Notes: generated by a model not told the origin, from the letters alone. A stretch of 64,000 bases of DNA from Shewanella abyssi (GCF_023284025.1 NZ_JAKIKR010000002.1:1-64000); one strand, 5' to 3'. Positions 48,059 to 59,265 are shown, counted from the stretch's first letter. Made by a program: numbers and translations.

Positions 48059-48103
48059 CTAGTAACAAGCAGTACTTATATCAAATTTTAAAGGGAACAT
48101 TTC

Positions 48104-50023
48104 ATGTCACAACAAGAAACTCATGGCTTTCAAACTGAAGTCAAACAACTACTACATTTGATGATCCACTCTTTGTACTCAAACAAAGAAATTTTCTTGC
48201 GCGAATTAGTTTCTAATGCAGCCGATGCGGCAGATAAGCTGCGCTATAAAGCCTTAACGAACAACGATCTTTACGAAGGTGAGGGCGAATTGCGCGTTCG
48301 CATCAGTACTGACAAAGAAAAAGGCACCATTACTATTGAAGACAATGGTATTGGTATGACCCGTGATGGTGTAATTGAACACCTAGGCACGATCGCTAAG
48401 TCAGGCACTGCTGATTTCTTTAAAAATCTATCTGGTGATGATTCAAAAGACTCGCAGTTGATTGGTCAGTTTGGTGTTGGTTTCTACTCTGCATTTATTG
48501 TGTCTGACAAAGTGACTGTGCGTACTCGCGCAGCGGGCCACAGCAGTGATGAAGGTGTGCTTTGGGAATCTGCCGGTGAAGGTGACTTCACCGTCAACAC
48601 GATTACTAAGCAATCTCGCGGTACTGAAATCACCTTACATTTGAAAGATGATGAAAAAGAGTTTGCCGATGACTACCGTCTGCGCTCTATCGTGACGAAA
48701 TACTCAGATCATATCTCTGTTGCCGTTGAAATGTTTGAAGAGGGCACGCCTGCAGTTGAAGCGACTGAAGCGGGCGCTGAAGCCGTCCCTGGGACAGAGG
48801 GGTGCTGGAAGCCAATGAACAAGGCGACTGCACTTTGGACACGTAACAAGAGTGACGTGACTAAAGAGGAGTACCAAGAATTTTACAAGCATATTTCTCA
48901 TGACTACACAGATCCACTCGTTTGGAGCCATAACCGCGTTGAAGGTAAGCAGGAATACACCAGCTTGCTTTATATCCCGGCTAAAGCGCCTTTCGACATG
49001 TGGAACCGCGACCGTAAGCACGGTCTAAAACTGTTTGTACAACGCGTATTCGTTATGGACGATGCTGAGCAGTTTATGCCTAGCTACCTGCGTTTCGTGC
49101 AAGGCTTGATTGACTCAAACGATCTGCCACTAAACGTCTCCCGTGAAATTTTACAAGACAATAAAGTGACCACCTCACTGCGCACTGCTGTGACTAAGCG
49201 CGTATTGGGCATGCTTGAAAAGCTGGCTAAAAATGATGCAGAAAAATATCAATCTTTCTGGGCTGAGTTTGGTCAAATTCTAAAAGAGGGTCCTGCTGAA
49301 GATTTCGCTAACAAAGAACGTATTGCCGGTTTGTTACGTTTTGCTTCAACTCACACGGGTGAGGCTACGCCAAACGTATCTCTTGCTGAGTACGTTGAGC
49401 GCATGCAGGAAGGCCAAACGAAGATCTATTACATTGTTGCCGATAGCCATGAAGCGGCTGCCAATAGTCCGCATCTAGAATTGCTGCGCAAAAAAGGCAT
49501 CGAAGTATTGCTAATGTCTGAGCGTATCGATGAGTGGTTAATTAACCACCTTACCGAGTTTAATGCTAAGCAGATGCACTCTGTGACTCGCGGCGACTTA
49601 GAATTAGGTGAGTTAGAAGATGCTGGCGAGAAAGAAGCACAGGAAAAGCTTGAAACTGAATCTGAAGGCCTAGTTAAGCGCGTTAAAGACAGCTTAGGCG
49701 ATAAAGTATCTGCGGTTAAAGTCACCACACGTTTAACTGACACACCAGCGTGTGTTGTTGCGGGTGAAGGCGAAATGTCGACCCAAATGATTAAGCTGAT
49801 GCAAGCTGCGGGTCAAGCCGTTCCTGAATCTAAACCAACATTTGAGCTTAACCCTGAGCATCCTCTCGTGGCCCGTCTTAACGATGAGCAAGACGAAGAG
49901 GCATTCGCACAGTGGTCAGATCTTTTATTACAGCAGGCATTATTGTCTGAAAAAGGCAGTTTAGCAGACCCATCAGCGTTCATTAAATTGATGAACCAGA
50001 TGTTGTTAGCTAACGTTAAGTAG
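48104..50023 (+). CDS. htpG: Hsp90-family chaperone HtpG
   Basis: 639 aa (E. coli 624). N-terminal ATPase motifs [27 protein letters not shown] and [11 protein letters not shown] are present, then the middle-domain segment [12 protein letters not shown], and a C-terminal dimer domain. It refolds client proteins under heat stress and is headed by a textbook sigma-32 promoter. Confidence 0.98.
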   Translation: MSQQETHGFQTEVKQLLHLMIHSLYSNKEIFLRELVSNAADAADKLRYKALTNNDLYEGEGELRVRISTDKEKGTITIEDNGIGMTRDGVIEHLGTIAKSGTADFFKNLSGDDSKDSQLIGQFGVGFYSAFIVSDKVTVRTRAAGHSSDEGVLWESAGEGDFTVNTITKQSRGTEITLHLKDDEKEFADDYRLRSIVTKYSDHISVAVEMFEEGTPAVEATEAGAEAVPGTEGCWKPMNKATALWTRNKSDVTKEEYQEFYKHISHDYTDPLVWSHNRVEGKQEYTSLLYIPAKAPFDMWNRDRKHGLKLFVQRVFVMDDAEQFMPSYLRFVQGLIDSNDLPLNVSREILQDNKVTTSLRTAVTKRVLGMLEKLAKNDAEKYQSFWAEFGQILKEGPAEDFANKERIAGLLRFASTHTGEATPNVSLAEYVERMQEGQTKIYYIVADSHEAAANSPHLELLRKKGIEVLLMSERIDEWLINHLTEFNAKQMHSVTRGDLELGELEDAGEKEAQEKLETESEGLVKRVKDSLGDKVSAVKVTTRLTDTPACVVAGEGEMSTQMIKLMQAAGQAVPESKPTFELNPEHPLVARLNDEQDEEAFAQWSDLLLQQALLSEKGSLADPSAFIKLMNQMLLANVK

Positions 50024-50040
50024 GAAACAACTATAATGAA

Positions 50041-50068
50041 AGAGGCAGTTAATCTGCCTCTTTTTTTT
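50041..50068 (+). terminator. Terminator of htpG
   Basis: AGAGGCAG pairs with CTGCCTCT over a 5-nt loop; eight T follow. Confidence 0.9.
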
Positions 50069-50095
50069 GGGTATTTTAAAGGTTAAAGGAAAGTG

Positions 50096-50941
50096 ATGGA
50101 AAATATTCTAGAACTGACTAAAGACAACATTCAACAAGTCGTCGATGCTTCAATGGATCAGGTGATTGTATTAGCATTTTGGGCCAGTAAAAGCCCTGAA
50201 AGTCTAACCTTGATGCAAACGCTTGAGAGTCTCTCGCAGCAGCAAAACGGTCGTTTTGTGTTAGCCAAAGTAAACTGCGAAGCTGAAATGGAGATAGCCA
50301 ACTATTTCCAGATCCAAAATTTGCCAACCACCTTAGTTTTACATGAAGGTAAACCTATTGATGGTTTTGCTGGTGTGCAAGATGCGCCGCAAATTACCGA
50401 AATGCTCGATAAGCATCTACCAGCCGTGTGGCAGTTGCAGCTTAAGCAAGCCAGAGTGTTTTTATCTGAGCAAAATGCCATAGGTGCACTGCCATTATTG
50501 AAAGAAGCTTACGCCGAGCAGCCCATTGCTGAAATTGCACTTGCGTTAGCGGATGTGTATCTGTCGCTGGATGCTTTAGAAGATGTTCAAACACTACTCG
50601 CTAGTGTGGGTCTTGCAGATCAAGACGGCTATTACCAGAGTCTAAAGGCCAAGTTTGCACTGGCACTTGATGCGGCTGATACGCCTGAAATCAGGCAGCT
50701 GCAAACAGACTTTGAGAAATCACCCAATGATTTCGACGCTTTACTCGCGCTGGCCAAAGCACTGCACCAGGCTAAACGTAATGACGAAGCATTGGCCTTG
50801 TTGTTTGCCCCTTTGCAGAAAGATCTTGCTGTGCAGGACGGTAAAGTAAAAGGATTGTTTTTAGAGATCTTAACCGCTTTAGGTCAAGCTAATAGCTTAG
50901 CGAAACAGTATCGCCGTAAGCTTTACACCTTACTTTATTGA
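50096..50941 (+). CDS. cnoX: CnoX/YbbN-like thioredoxin-fold co-chaperone
   Basis: 281 aa. Residues 1-108 are a thioredoxin fold with WASKSPES where the CxxC would be, so it lacks redox cysteines. From about 115 a TPR-like helical domain follows (QARVFLSEQNAIGALPLLKEAY). This matches YbbN/CnoX, a chaperedoxin that protects clients and works with GroEL/DnaK. ATG 50096 has AAGGA five bases before it; GTG 50093 is an alternative. Its place after htpG fits a chaperone role. Confidence 0.88.
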   Translation: MENILELTKDNIQQVVDASMDQVIVLAFWASKSPESLTLMQTLESLSQQQNGRFVLAKVNCEAEMEIANYFQIQNLPTTLVLHEGKPIDGFAGVQDAPQITEMLDKHLPAVWQLQLKQARVFLSEQNAIGALPLLKEAYAEQPIAEIALALADVYLSLDALEDVQTLLASVGLADQDGYYQSLKAKFALALDAADTPEIRQLQTDFEKSPNDFDALLALAKALHQAKRNDEALALLFAPLQKDLAVQDGKVKGLFLEILTALGQANSLAKQYRRKLYTLLY

Positions 50942-51048
50942 TAATGGTCAATATCTAGACTTATTTGCCATGAGTGAGGCTAAAGTCGAAGGGAAATCGC
51001 TTCAAAATGGCGGCAAATTATGCGAAAATCGCCGCCCTAAACATAATA

Positions 51049-51774
<726 letters not shown>

Positions 51775-51823
51775 ATTTGCACAAAATAATAGTGTGTTTA
51801 TGAGCTAGTTCTCATATTTGAAA

Positions 51824-51848
51824 AAGCCCATGTAAGTGGGCTTTTTTT
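51824..51848 (+). terminator. Terminator of adk
   Basis: AAGCCCA pairs with TGGGCTT over a 6-nt loop; T run follows. Confidence 0.85.
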
Positions 51849-51903
51849 ATGCTTTTTCCAATGATAGCCTGACGCTGAATATCTTGGTTAAAAGAGAGAA
51901 AAC

Positions 51904-52899
51904 GTGAGCGACACAACCTCCCCATTTGGTGTTTTGTTAGTTAATCTAGGCACGCCAGATTCTCCAACAGCGCCAGACGTTAAAAAATTCCTCAAGCAGT
52001 TCCTTAGTGATCCACGTGTTGTAGATATCTCACCTTGGATCTGGAAGCCCATTCTTAATGGTATAATTTTAACCACCCGTCCAGCAAAAGTCGCTAAGCT
52101 CTATGAGTCTATTTGGTGGGAGCAAGGCTCTCCCTTAATGGTAATAAGCCAGCGACAACGCGATAAGCTAATGCAATCTCTGCACCACAGTTTTGGCTTT
52201 AAAGTGCCCGTCGAGTTAGGCATGAGTTACGGTAATCCCTCTTTAGAATCAGGTCTTAATAACTTAAAATCTCAAGGCGTTAACAAGATTTTTGTCTTGC
52301 CTCTTTACGCGCAATATTCATGCTCTACCGTTGCGCCAGTGTTCGATGCCATTAGCGATCTGCATCGAACTAAGCGTGATTTTCCAGAGCTTAGGATCAA
52401 TAAAGACTATTTTGATCATCCAAGCTACATCGCCGCGCTTGCTGGATCCGTTAAGCAACACTGGCAGAGCAAGGGGCAGGGTGAGGTATTACTGATGTCG
52501 TTTCACGGCGTGCCCGTTCGCTATGTCACCGAAGGCGATCCTTATCAAATGCAGTGCCAAAAAACGGCTGAACTTGTGGCTGATGCACTCGGGTTAACGG
52601 CTAAGCAATGGCGGATCTGTTTTCAATCTCAGTTTGGAAAAGAGCAATGGTTAACGCCAGCCACTGACAAGCTGTTGGAAGCGCTCCCTGCAGAAGGGGT
52701 AAAATCAGTCGATATTATGTGTCCGGCTTTTTCTTCTGATTGCTTAGAAACACTGGAAGAGATCTCTGAAGAGGGCAAAGCGTCGTTTATAGCGGCAGGC
52801 GGCGAGCGCTATGAGTTTATTGCTTGTTTAAATGACTCAAATCCGCATATCAGCTTGCTCAGCCAAATTGTTGAACAACAAACCTTAGGTTGGTGCTAA
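51904..52899 (+). CDS. hemH: Ferrochelatase
   Basis: 331 aa with GTG start. Motifs include GVLLVNLGTPDSPTAPDV, the metal-binding His in LLMSFHGVPVRYV, and QSQFGKEQWLTPATD. It inserts Fe(II) into protoporphyrin IX, the last step of heme synthesis. The neighbour adk is shared with many gammaproteobacteria. Confidence 0.97.
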   Translation: MSDTTSPFGVLLVNLGTPDSPTAPDVKKFLKQFLSDPRVVDISPWIWKPILNGIILTTRPAKVAKLYESIWWEQGSPLMVISQRQRDKLMQSLHHSFGFKVPVELGMSYGNPSLESGLNNLKSQGVNKIFVLPLYAQYSCSTVAPVFDAISDLHRTKRDFPELRINKDYFDHPSYIAALAGSVKQHWQSKGQGEVLLMSFHGVPVRYVTEGDPYQMQCQKTAELVADALGLTAKQWRICFQSQFGKEQWLTPATDKLLEALPAEGVKSVDIMCPAFSSDCLETLEEISEEGKASFIAAGGERYEFIACLNDSNPHISLLSQIVEQQTLGWC

Positions 52900-52944
52900 A
52901 TTTGGCTGCTTAGCAGTGATTTCAGCTAGCGAATGAGGCTGGGT

Positions 52945-53091
52945 ATGGTAGAATTCCCCACTTTTTTGTATCCGCCTAACGTTAACGCTTTTTGTTTAAT
53001 CGTTTTATGGCTGTTAGCTGCGTTAACACCACCGGCTGCTAGAATTGAAAGCCACGAGTCGTTTGTTGATGCCAAGCGTTATGACTTGTGA
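52945..53091 (+). CDS. Small membrane-associated protein, 48 aa
   Basis: ATG 52945 has GAGG with exact 6-nt spacing; an in-frame ATG 12 bases earlier is worse. The product is MVEFPTFLYPPNVNAFCLI, then a hydrophobic helix (FCLIVLWLLAALTPPAA), then a charged tail (RIESHESFVDAKRYDL). Codon use looks ordinary. I do not recognise it. It lies between hemH and gsk with no terminator on either side. Confidence 0.5.
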   Translation: MVEFPTFLYPPNVNAFCLIVLWLLAALTPPAARIESHESFVDAKRYDL

Positions 53092-53147
53092 TCCCTTAGC
53101 CGTTTTAATTATCTTTTGCATGGATGCCGAATGAAAGAGAGCTCAAT

Positions 53148-54452
53148 ATGAAGTTTCCAGGTCAGCGTAAGTCTAAACATTATTTTCCGGTCAAAAATCG
53201 TGATCCGTTATTAGCACAGTTGATCCAACAGCCTCAGCCTATCTCTACTTACGTGTCTGGTATAGACCAAACATTGGTAGATATTGAAGCGAAGGTGGAA
53301 GATGAGTTACTCAGTCGCTATGACTTACCTAAGGGTAATTCGACCTTGATAGACGATGACAAGGCACATGCTTTGTATACCGAGTTAAAAGAGCGTGAGC
53401 TGGTGAGTGACGAGTTTGCCGGTGGCACCATTGGTAACACAGTACACAATTACTCCATTCTTGCTGATGACCGCTCGGTGTTATTTGGCGTTATGAGTCA
53501 AAATATCGAGATTGGCAGTTACGCTTATCGATACCTCTGCAACACTTCATCAAAGGTTGATTTAAACCAGTTGCAGCCTGTAGCGGGTCCAATTGGCCGT
53601 TGTTTCACGTTGGTCTCAGAGTGCGGCGAAAGAACGTTTGCGATTAGCAAAGGATCAATGGATAAATTAACGCCTGAATTTATTGATAAAGATATTGTAC
53701 AGGGCGGCTCTGCACTCATTTTGACAGCTTACCTTATGCGCGCAAGTGGTGAAGATAAGATCACCGATGCGGCGATGAAGGCTATAGAATACGCCAAAGC
53801 GGCTGAAGTTCCGGTGGTATTAACCTTGGGCACTCGCTTCCTAATTGAAGAAGATCCACAGTGGTGGCAGCGTTTTATTAAAGAGCATGTGACCATTTTG
53901 GCCATGAATGAGGATGAAGGCGAGGCACTCACTGGATTTAAAGACCCCTTACAAGCCAGTGAAGCAGCGTTAGAGTGGTGTGACATGGTGTTGACTACGG
54001 CAGGGCCTTTAGGGCTTTATACTGCGGGATATACCGAAGACTCTGAAAAGCGTGAAACGAGTCATACGTTACTCCCTGGTGCAATCCCTGAGTTTAACCG
54101 CTATGAGTTTTCTCGCCCTAAGCTGAAAGCAGATTGTGAGTCGCCGCTTAAAGTGTATGCACACATCTCACCGTATATGGGCGGCCCAGAAAAAATTCGC
54201 AATACTAATGGCGCTGGAGACGGTGCATTAGCCGCATTACTGCATGATCTAGCCTCTAATCGATTCCATAAGACCAACGTGCCGGGGTCAAGCAAGCATA
54301 ATCGTGACGGTCTGTGTTATTCATCATTCTCGCAGATCTGTAAATATGCCAACCGTGTCGCTTATGAAGTATTAGCGCAACACAGTCCGCGATTATCTCG
54401 TGGTTTACCTGAACGTGAAGATAGTCTGGAAGAGTCATACTGGGAACGATAA
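53148..54452 (+). CDS. gsk: Inosine-guanosine kinase
   Basis: 434 aa, identical in length to E. coli Gsk, starting MKFPGQRKSKHYFPVK. The PfkB-type pattern is visible: FAGGTIGNTVHNYS, then near the end NTNGAGDGALAALLHD with the catalytic Asp. It phosphorylates guanosine and inosine for salvage. ATG 53148 chosen by family start; the frame is open eight codons further upstream. Confidence 0.97.
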   Translation: MKFPGQRKSKHYFPVKNRDPLLAQLIQQPQPISTYVSGIDQTLVDIEAKVEDELLSRYDLPKGNSTLIDDDKAHALYTELKERELVSDEFAGGTIGNTVHNYSILADDRSVLFGVMSQNIEIGSYAYRYLCNTSSKVDLNQLQPVAGPIGRCFTLVSECGERTFAISKGSMDKLTPEFIDKDIVQGGSALILTAYLMRASGEDKITDAAMKAIEYAKAAEVPVVLTLGTRFLIEEDPQWWQRFIKEHVTILAMNEDEGEALTGFKDPLQASEAALEWCDMVLTTAGPLGLYTAGYTEDSEKRETSHTLLPGAIPEFNRYEFSRPKLKADCESPLKVYAHISPYMGGPEKIRNTNGAGDGALAALLHDLASNRFHKTNVPGSSKHNRDGLCYSSFSQICKYANRVAYEVLAQHSPRLSRGLPEREDSLEESYWER

Positions 54453-54571
54453 TCTATTTAACTTACTCCGATTTTTAACGAGTATGTTTTAGGGTCCAGC
54501 TCCTTGTCTCAGTGCGATTCTACATTTTGAGATAAACGACTCAGTTTGTATTAAACAAACGACAATATAAT

Positions 54572-54607
54572 AAGCCACAGTTTAGTCACTCTAAACGGTG
54601 GCTTTTT
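54572..54607 (+). terminator. Terminator of gsk
   Basis: AAGCCAC-A-GTTTAG pairs with CTAAAC-G-GTGGCTT (one A-G mismatch), then TTTTTT. Confidence 0.8.
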
Positions 54608-54632
54608 TGCTTTGTGGGAATATGATAGGCAG

Positions 54633-55187
54633 ATGACAGAATATGAAAAAATGCTTAACGGTGACGTTTTTGATGGTGCAGATCTCGAGATTTCAGCTCT
54701 GCGTGATAGGGCTTTCACGCTAACCAAACAAATTAATCATAGTCACAGTTTTGCTGACGCGCAGGACTTAATTAAGCAGCTGTTTAATAACGTCGGAGCA
54801 GGGACTTTGGTGAGTGTTCCGTTTAACTGTGAATTTGGAAAACAGATAAGTATTGGTGCGGGAAGTTTCCTCAACATGGGCGTGTTGATGTTAGATGGCG
54901 CTAAGATCACCATTGGTAATAATGTCATGATCGGTCCTAACAGCCAGTTTTATACTGCATCACACTCTACAGACCATTTGAGTCGCCGCCGTTGGGAAAC
55001 CTATTGTCAACAAATAGTCATAGAAGACGATGTTTGGATTGGCGGGAATGTCGTGATTAATCAAGGAGTAACAATTGGTGCTCGCTCAATTGTTGCGGCT
55101 GGTGCCGTGGTCAATAAAAACGTACCAGTTGATTGTATGGTAGGTGGTACGCCAGCCCGTTTATTAAAGATGCTAAATTCCGCTTAG
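54633..55187 (+). CDS. Maltose/galactoside O-acetyltransferase-type hexapeptide protein
   Basis: 184 aa. The N-terminus MTEYEKMLNGDVFDGADLEISALRDRA matches the Mac domain of maltose acetyltransferases. Hexapeptide repeats follow (ISIGAGSFLNMGVLMLDGAKITIG onward), with catalytic His in TASHSTD. It acetylates a sugar with acetyl-CoA; the actual acceptor is unknown. ATG 54633 is preferred to GTG 54612, although its ribosome binding site is weak. Confidence 0.88.
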   Translation: MTEYEKMLNGDVFDGADLEISALRDRAFTLTKQINHSHSFADAQDLIKQLFNNVGAGTLVSVPFNCEFGKQISIGAGSFLNMGVLMLDGAKITIGNNVMIGPNSQFYTASHSTDHLSRRRWETYCQQIVIEDDVWIGGNVVINQGVTIGARSIVAAGAVVNKNVPVDCMVGGTPARLLKMLNSA

Positions 55188-55254
55188 CTGATGTGTGGTT
55201 GATGGTTGTTTATATTTGAACTTAAAGATGGTCATTCATGAGCTAGATGACAAA

Positions 55255-55281
55255 CAAAAAAGGCGCCTTAAAGGCGCCTTC
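55255..55281 (-). terminator. Terminator of the symporter gene
   Basis: AAGGCGCC and GGCGCCTT form a strong hairpin, with a T run on the minus strand. Confidence 0.85.
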
Positions 55282-55304
55282 TTTACACAGAACGTACGCT
55301 TGAC

Positions 55305-56621
55305 TTACTTCTCTTCGGCGTGAACCTGAGCGTTAAAGCCTGGTGCCACTTTACCTGCTTGAGTGTCGTTGAAAATATCTTCATTAAACTCATTTTCAGA
55401 TTTAGCAATAACAACGGTTGCCACAGTATCACCGGTGACGTTAACGGCAGTCCGGACCATATCAAGCAGTCTATCGACACCGATAATCAGTGCGATACCT
55501 TCTACAGGTAGACCCACTTGGTTTAGTACCATTGCCAGCATGATAAGTCCGACACCAGGTACGCCTGCCGTACCAATTGATGCCAGCGTTGCGGTTACCA
55601 CCACCATCGCGTAATCAGAGATGGTTAAATCGATACCGTACACTTGCGCAATAAATACCGTTGCCACACCTTGCATTATCGCGGTGCCATCCATGTTGAT
55701 GGTTGCACCAAGCGGTAGCGTGAATGAGGCGATTTTATTGTCAACGCCCATGCGATGTTCAGCGGTTTCAATCGTTACCGGAAGGGTCGCGTTAGAGCTT
55801 GCTGTGCTGAAGGCAAATAACTGCACATCGCGGATTTTGCGTATAAAGGTAAATGGGCTTAGACCCGAGAATACTTTCAGCAGCGTCGGATAAACAATAA
55901 ACGCATGAATGAGTAACACACCCAGTACCACGAAGAAGTACTGCACTACACTGCCAAAGGTTTCCATACCGAGCGTTAATGCCAGTTTCGCCATTAATGC
56001 AAACACACCATAGGGTGCAAGCTGCATTATTAACGTAACCACACGCATGATGACTTCATTAAGGTCGGCAAACAGCGCTGCAACGCGTTTACCGCGTTCA
56101 CCAATATGAGAGATAGCAAAACCAAAGATAACGGCAAAAATGATGATTTGAAGCATATTACCTTCGCTCATCGCCTGCAGTGGGTTAGTGGGTACGATAT
56201 TAATGATCACTTCCGCTAAGCTTGGCGCCTGTTTGGCATCAAAATGCATGCTCTCAGTCACCAAGGTAGCGTTACCAGGATGTATAGCAATAGCAATCAG
56301 AATTGCCATCGAAAGTGCGATAGCGGTAGTGAATAGATAAAACGCGATGGTTTTGCCACCGAGTCGACCTAACTTAGAGGGTTCGCTTAAAGAACATGTT
56401 CCGCAGACCAGTGATACAAATACCAAGGGTACAACCAACATTTTCAAACTTGAAATGAATATAGTACCGATGACATTTAAAAAGCCTTCGGTAATGTATT
56501 CTTTGATGAAGTCACTTTCGGGAAAAAGGTTACGAAGGAGTAACCCCAGAATAATACCAGATGCCATTCCGAGTAGAATTTTACTCGTGAGGCCAAGCTT
56601 TTTTGATTTCGTAGCAGACAT
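55305..56621 (-). CDS. Dicarboxylate/amino acid:cation symporter (GltP/DctA family)
   Basis: 438 aa membrane protein. Family marks: the serine-rich re-entrant loop [46 protein letters not shown] and DRLLDMVRTAVNVTGDTVATVVIAKSE. It should import glutamate, aspartate or C4-dicarboxylates with Na+ or H+. AGGAAG precedes the ATG. Single-gene unit. Substrate choice (GltP, DctA or other) cannot be fixed from motifs. Confidence 0.93.
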   Translation of the reverse strand: MSATKSKKLGLTSKILLGMASGIILGLLLRNLFPESDFIKEYITEGFLNVIGTIFISSLKMLVVPLVFVSLVCGTCSLSEPSKLGRLGGKTIAFYLFTTAIALSMAILIAIAIHPGNATLVTESMHFDAKQAPSLAEVIINIVPTNPLQAMSEGNMLQIIIFAVIFGFAISHIGERGKRVAALFADLNEVIMRVVTLIMQLAPYGVFALMAKLALTLGMETFGSVVQYFFVVLGVLLIHAFIVYPTLLKVFSGLSPFTFIRKIRDVQLFAFSTASSNATLPVTIETAEHRMGVDNKIASFTLPLGATINMDGTAIMQGVATVFIAQVYGIDLTISDYAMVVVTATLASIGTAGVPGVGLIMLAMVLNQVGLPVEGIALIIGVDRLLDMVRTAVNVTGDTVATVVIAKSENEFNEDIFNDTQAGKVAPGFNAQVHAEEK

Positions 56622-56838
56622 AGTGCTTCCTGTATAATTTTTATGCTTTCAATTTGCGCGTTAAAGACTAGCAAGAAAGAGCCACAGTTGAAATGGTGTA
56701 AAAGTTAAAGTTTCTGATGTTATTTATCTATTTGCCATCTTTAGTTGTAGATAAGTTGCAGTGAAATTGTGTAATGTTAGCTTCTAGGTAATCAGATAAT
56801 TACCAGAAATCATAATCTGAGTAACAGGGAGTCTGACA

Positions 56839-59265
56839 ATGAAGTCAGCGTATAGTGTTTTTATTGCGTTAATATGGTCGTTTTTTCTCGTTGGTTGTGG
56901 AGGGGGCGGAAGTATATCCGCTGAACCTGGTGACGGAGGGACGCCGAGTCCTGTCACAATATCAATTCAATTAAGTACTACAAATACACAAATCTCAGTT
57001 GCAGAAAACGCTGAGATAACAGCTAAGGTGATTGACTCGAATGGTGCTGCAGTTAGTACATTAGTTTCGTTTACTTTAAATAACGATACTTATGGCACTT
57101 TTGAGCCCGGTACTGGAGAAGTATCAACAGGCGCTGATGGTATCGCTACAATCAAATTGAATACAGCTTCAATTCCCACGGGTGCTGCAGTAACTGCAAC
57201 AATATCTTCTGGTGAAAAAGCAACGATTAACGTAACGATGGTTGGTGATGGTGGTGAATCTACAGGAGGGCCGACAGTATCGTTGGTTTTAACTGATGAG
57301 AAAGGTGTGCCGATTAACGCCATAAGCACATTATCGCCGGGTAAGCTCACGGCAACGGTTACTGGCATGTCTAAAGCTACAATAGTGACCTTCGCTACTT
57401 CTCGTGGAGAAATCCCTATAGATACGGCTGTTACGGAGGAGGACAAAGCATATGTTCAAATTCTTGCAGGTTCAGAGCCCGGCGCAGCTATAGCGACAGC
57501 AACTCTTCTAACTGGTGAAACAGTTGAATTAGTCTTCAATGTAGGCGCTACAAATGTCTTTATGGGTAGTGGTGACCCATTTCAATCCGGTGTGGCATCA
57601 ATTTCTCCAGCGATAGTCTCTGCTGGTGGGACAGCGAGTATCTCTGTCATTCTCCAAGATGATCAGGGTAATCCATTCATCGAACCTGCGGAAGTTCAGT
57701 TTTCTTCAACTTGCTTTGTTAAATCAACACCAGAAGCAGATTTAAGTACACCTGTTGTCGCTGTGAATGGAATGGCGACGAGTACCTACTTGTCTAAAGG
57801 TTGTGTGGGTGATGATACTATTAACATTAGTGCTAATGTTGGTGGAAAAGCACTTACTGCTACGGCTACACTAAACGTACTTCCTGCGAGCGTGGGCAGC
57901 ATCTACTTTATAGAAGCTGCACCAGAGAATATTAGGCTCAAAGGTACAGGTGGTACAGAATCATCAATTGTTAAGTTTAAGGTACTAGATAAAAATGGTA
58001 ATCCGGTTAAAAATCAATTAGTCAATTTTTCACTAAATACAGAAACTGGCGATATTGAACTAGAACCATCTAATGCCGTTACTGATAGTGAAGGGATAGC
58101 CCAAACAGTGGTTAACTCTGGAACTGTATCTACTTCCGTTAGAGTTACAGCTATAGTCGATGCAAGTTCTCCAGAAATATCAAGCCAGTCTAATTTGCTA
58201 GTTGTGTCAACGGGTTTACCCGATCAGGACAGTTTTTCGTTATCAGCAGATAACTTAAACCCAGAGGGCTGGGGCTATGATGGCGTTGAAGTTAATGTTG
58301 TCGCTAGATTAGCAGATACTTTTAACAACCCAGTTCCAGATGGTACGGCAGTTTCATTTACGACTGAAGGTGGTGTAATAGATCCATCATGTTTGACGGT
58401 AAGTGGTACTTGTTCAGTTAAATGGACGAGTCAAAATCCAAGACCAACAGGGAAGACATTAGATGGCGAACCATCAACAACTCCGGATTTAGGTCCAGAT
58501 TTTGGCGGGCGGGTAACTATTTTAGCGACCGCAATAGGGGAGGAGTCATTCCCTGATTTGAACGGAAATGGTCGTTTCGATGCTTCAGAGCTAGCAACCT
58601 TTGAAGGTGAAGATGTATCAGGAAATAAATATGACTTGTCTGAAGCGTTTGTCGATCACAATGAAGACACTTTATATAATCCTGCAAAAGGAGATAACCA
58701 AGACGAAAGTGGTGACCTAGAGACATTTATTGATTTTAATAACAATGCTATTTTTGATGTTGCTGATGGCGTCTATAACGGAAGTCTATGTGCATTAGAC
58801 GTGAATGGTAATACTCATTCTGGTTGCTCGACGATTAATAAATCACTAAATGTGAGAGCATCAGTGGTTCTTATTATGTCGGGAAGTGATGCATTTTCTT
58901 CAACTCCAACAATAATAGATAGTTGTGAGGACGATAGAGCAAAAGAAGATCCATGTGATGGTTTGAATGATAACAACGTGTTGGATATTCTTGGTAAATC
59001 AACGGGAGCAATATCAATAATAATTGGTGATCTACATAATCAATCATTACCTTCAGGTACCGAAATTATTTTTTCCCCATCAGCGGGTAGCCTTGCAAGC
59101 AAGGGTACATTTACGGTTTCTTCGACAAATAACAATGGTTCTAATCTCTATAGCGTGGTGCTGAAAGGCGCAGATGAACCTGATGCTGGATCTCTTGTGA
59201 TTGAAGCTATTACACCCAAAGGAAATTTAACACAGATTGCTACTATACCTGTGGTGATCCACTAA
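56839..59265 (+). CDS. Ig-like (Big_1/invasin type) surface lipoprotein with EF-hand-like loops
   Basis: 808 aa. The N-terminus ends in lipobox LVGC (Cys20), so it is a lipoprotein. A Gly/Ser linker is followed by at least three or four Big_1-like beta-sandwich repeats (about residues 40-130, 145-230, 250-345, 350-440 and 455 onward), each with motifs of the type V-x-F-x-L-N...G-x-A-x-x-T. Around residues 570-640 lie DLNGNGRFDASE, DHNEDTLYNP and DFNNNAIFDVADG, Asp/Asn-rich loops that resemble calcium sites. It is probably exposed on the outer membrane. Adhesion is a guess; no partner gene is adjacent. Confidence 0.82.
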   Translation: MKSAYSVFIALIWSFFLVGCGGGGSISAEPGDGGTPSPVTISIQLSTTNTQISVAENAEITAKVIDSNGAAVSTLVSFTLNNDTYGTFEPGTGEVSTGADGIATIKLNTASIPTGAAVTATISSGEKATINVTMVGDGGESTGGPTVSLVLTDEKGVPINAISTLSPGKLTATVTGMSKATIVTFATSRGEIPIDTAVTEEDKAYVQILAGSEPGAAIATATLLTGETVELVFNVGATNVFMGSGDPFQSGVASISPAIVSAGGTASISVILQDDQGNPFIEPAEVQFSSTCFVKSTPEADLSTPVVAVNGMATSTYLSKGCVGDDTINISANVGGKALTATATLNVLPASVGSIYFIEAAPENIRLKGTGGTESSIVKFKVLDKNGNPVKNQLVNFSLNTETGDIELEPSNAVTDSEGIAQTVVNSGTVSTSVRVTAIVDASSPEISSQSNLLVVSTGLPDQDSFSLSADNLNPEGWGYDGVEVNVVARLADTFNNPVPDGTAVSFTTEGGVIDPSCLTVSGTCSVKWTSQNPRPTGKTLDGEPSTTPDLGPDFGGRVTILATAIGEESFPDLNGNGRFDASELATFEGEDVSGNKYDLSEAFVDHNEDTLYNPAKGDNQDESGDLETFIDFNNNAIFDVADGVYNGSLCALDVNGNTHSGCSTINKSLNVRASVVLIMSGSDAFSSTPTIIDSCEDDRAKEDPCDGLNDNNVLDILGKSTGAISIIIGDLHNQSLPSGTEIIFSPSAGSLASKGTFTVSSTNNNGSNLYSVVLKGADEPDAGSLVIEAITPKGNLTQIATIPVVIH

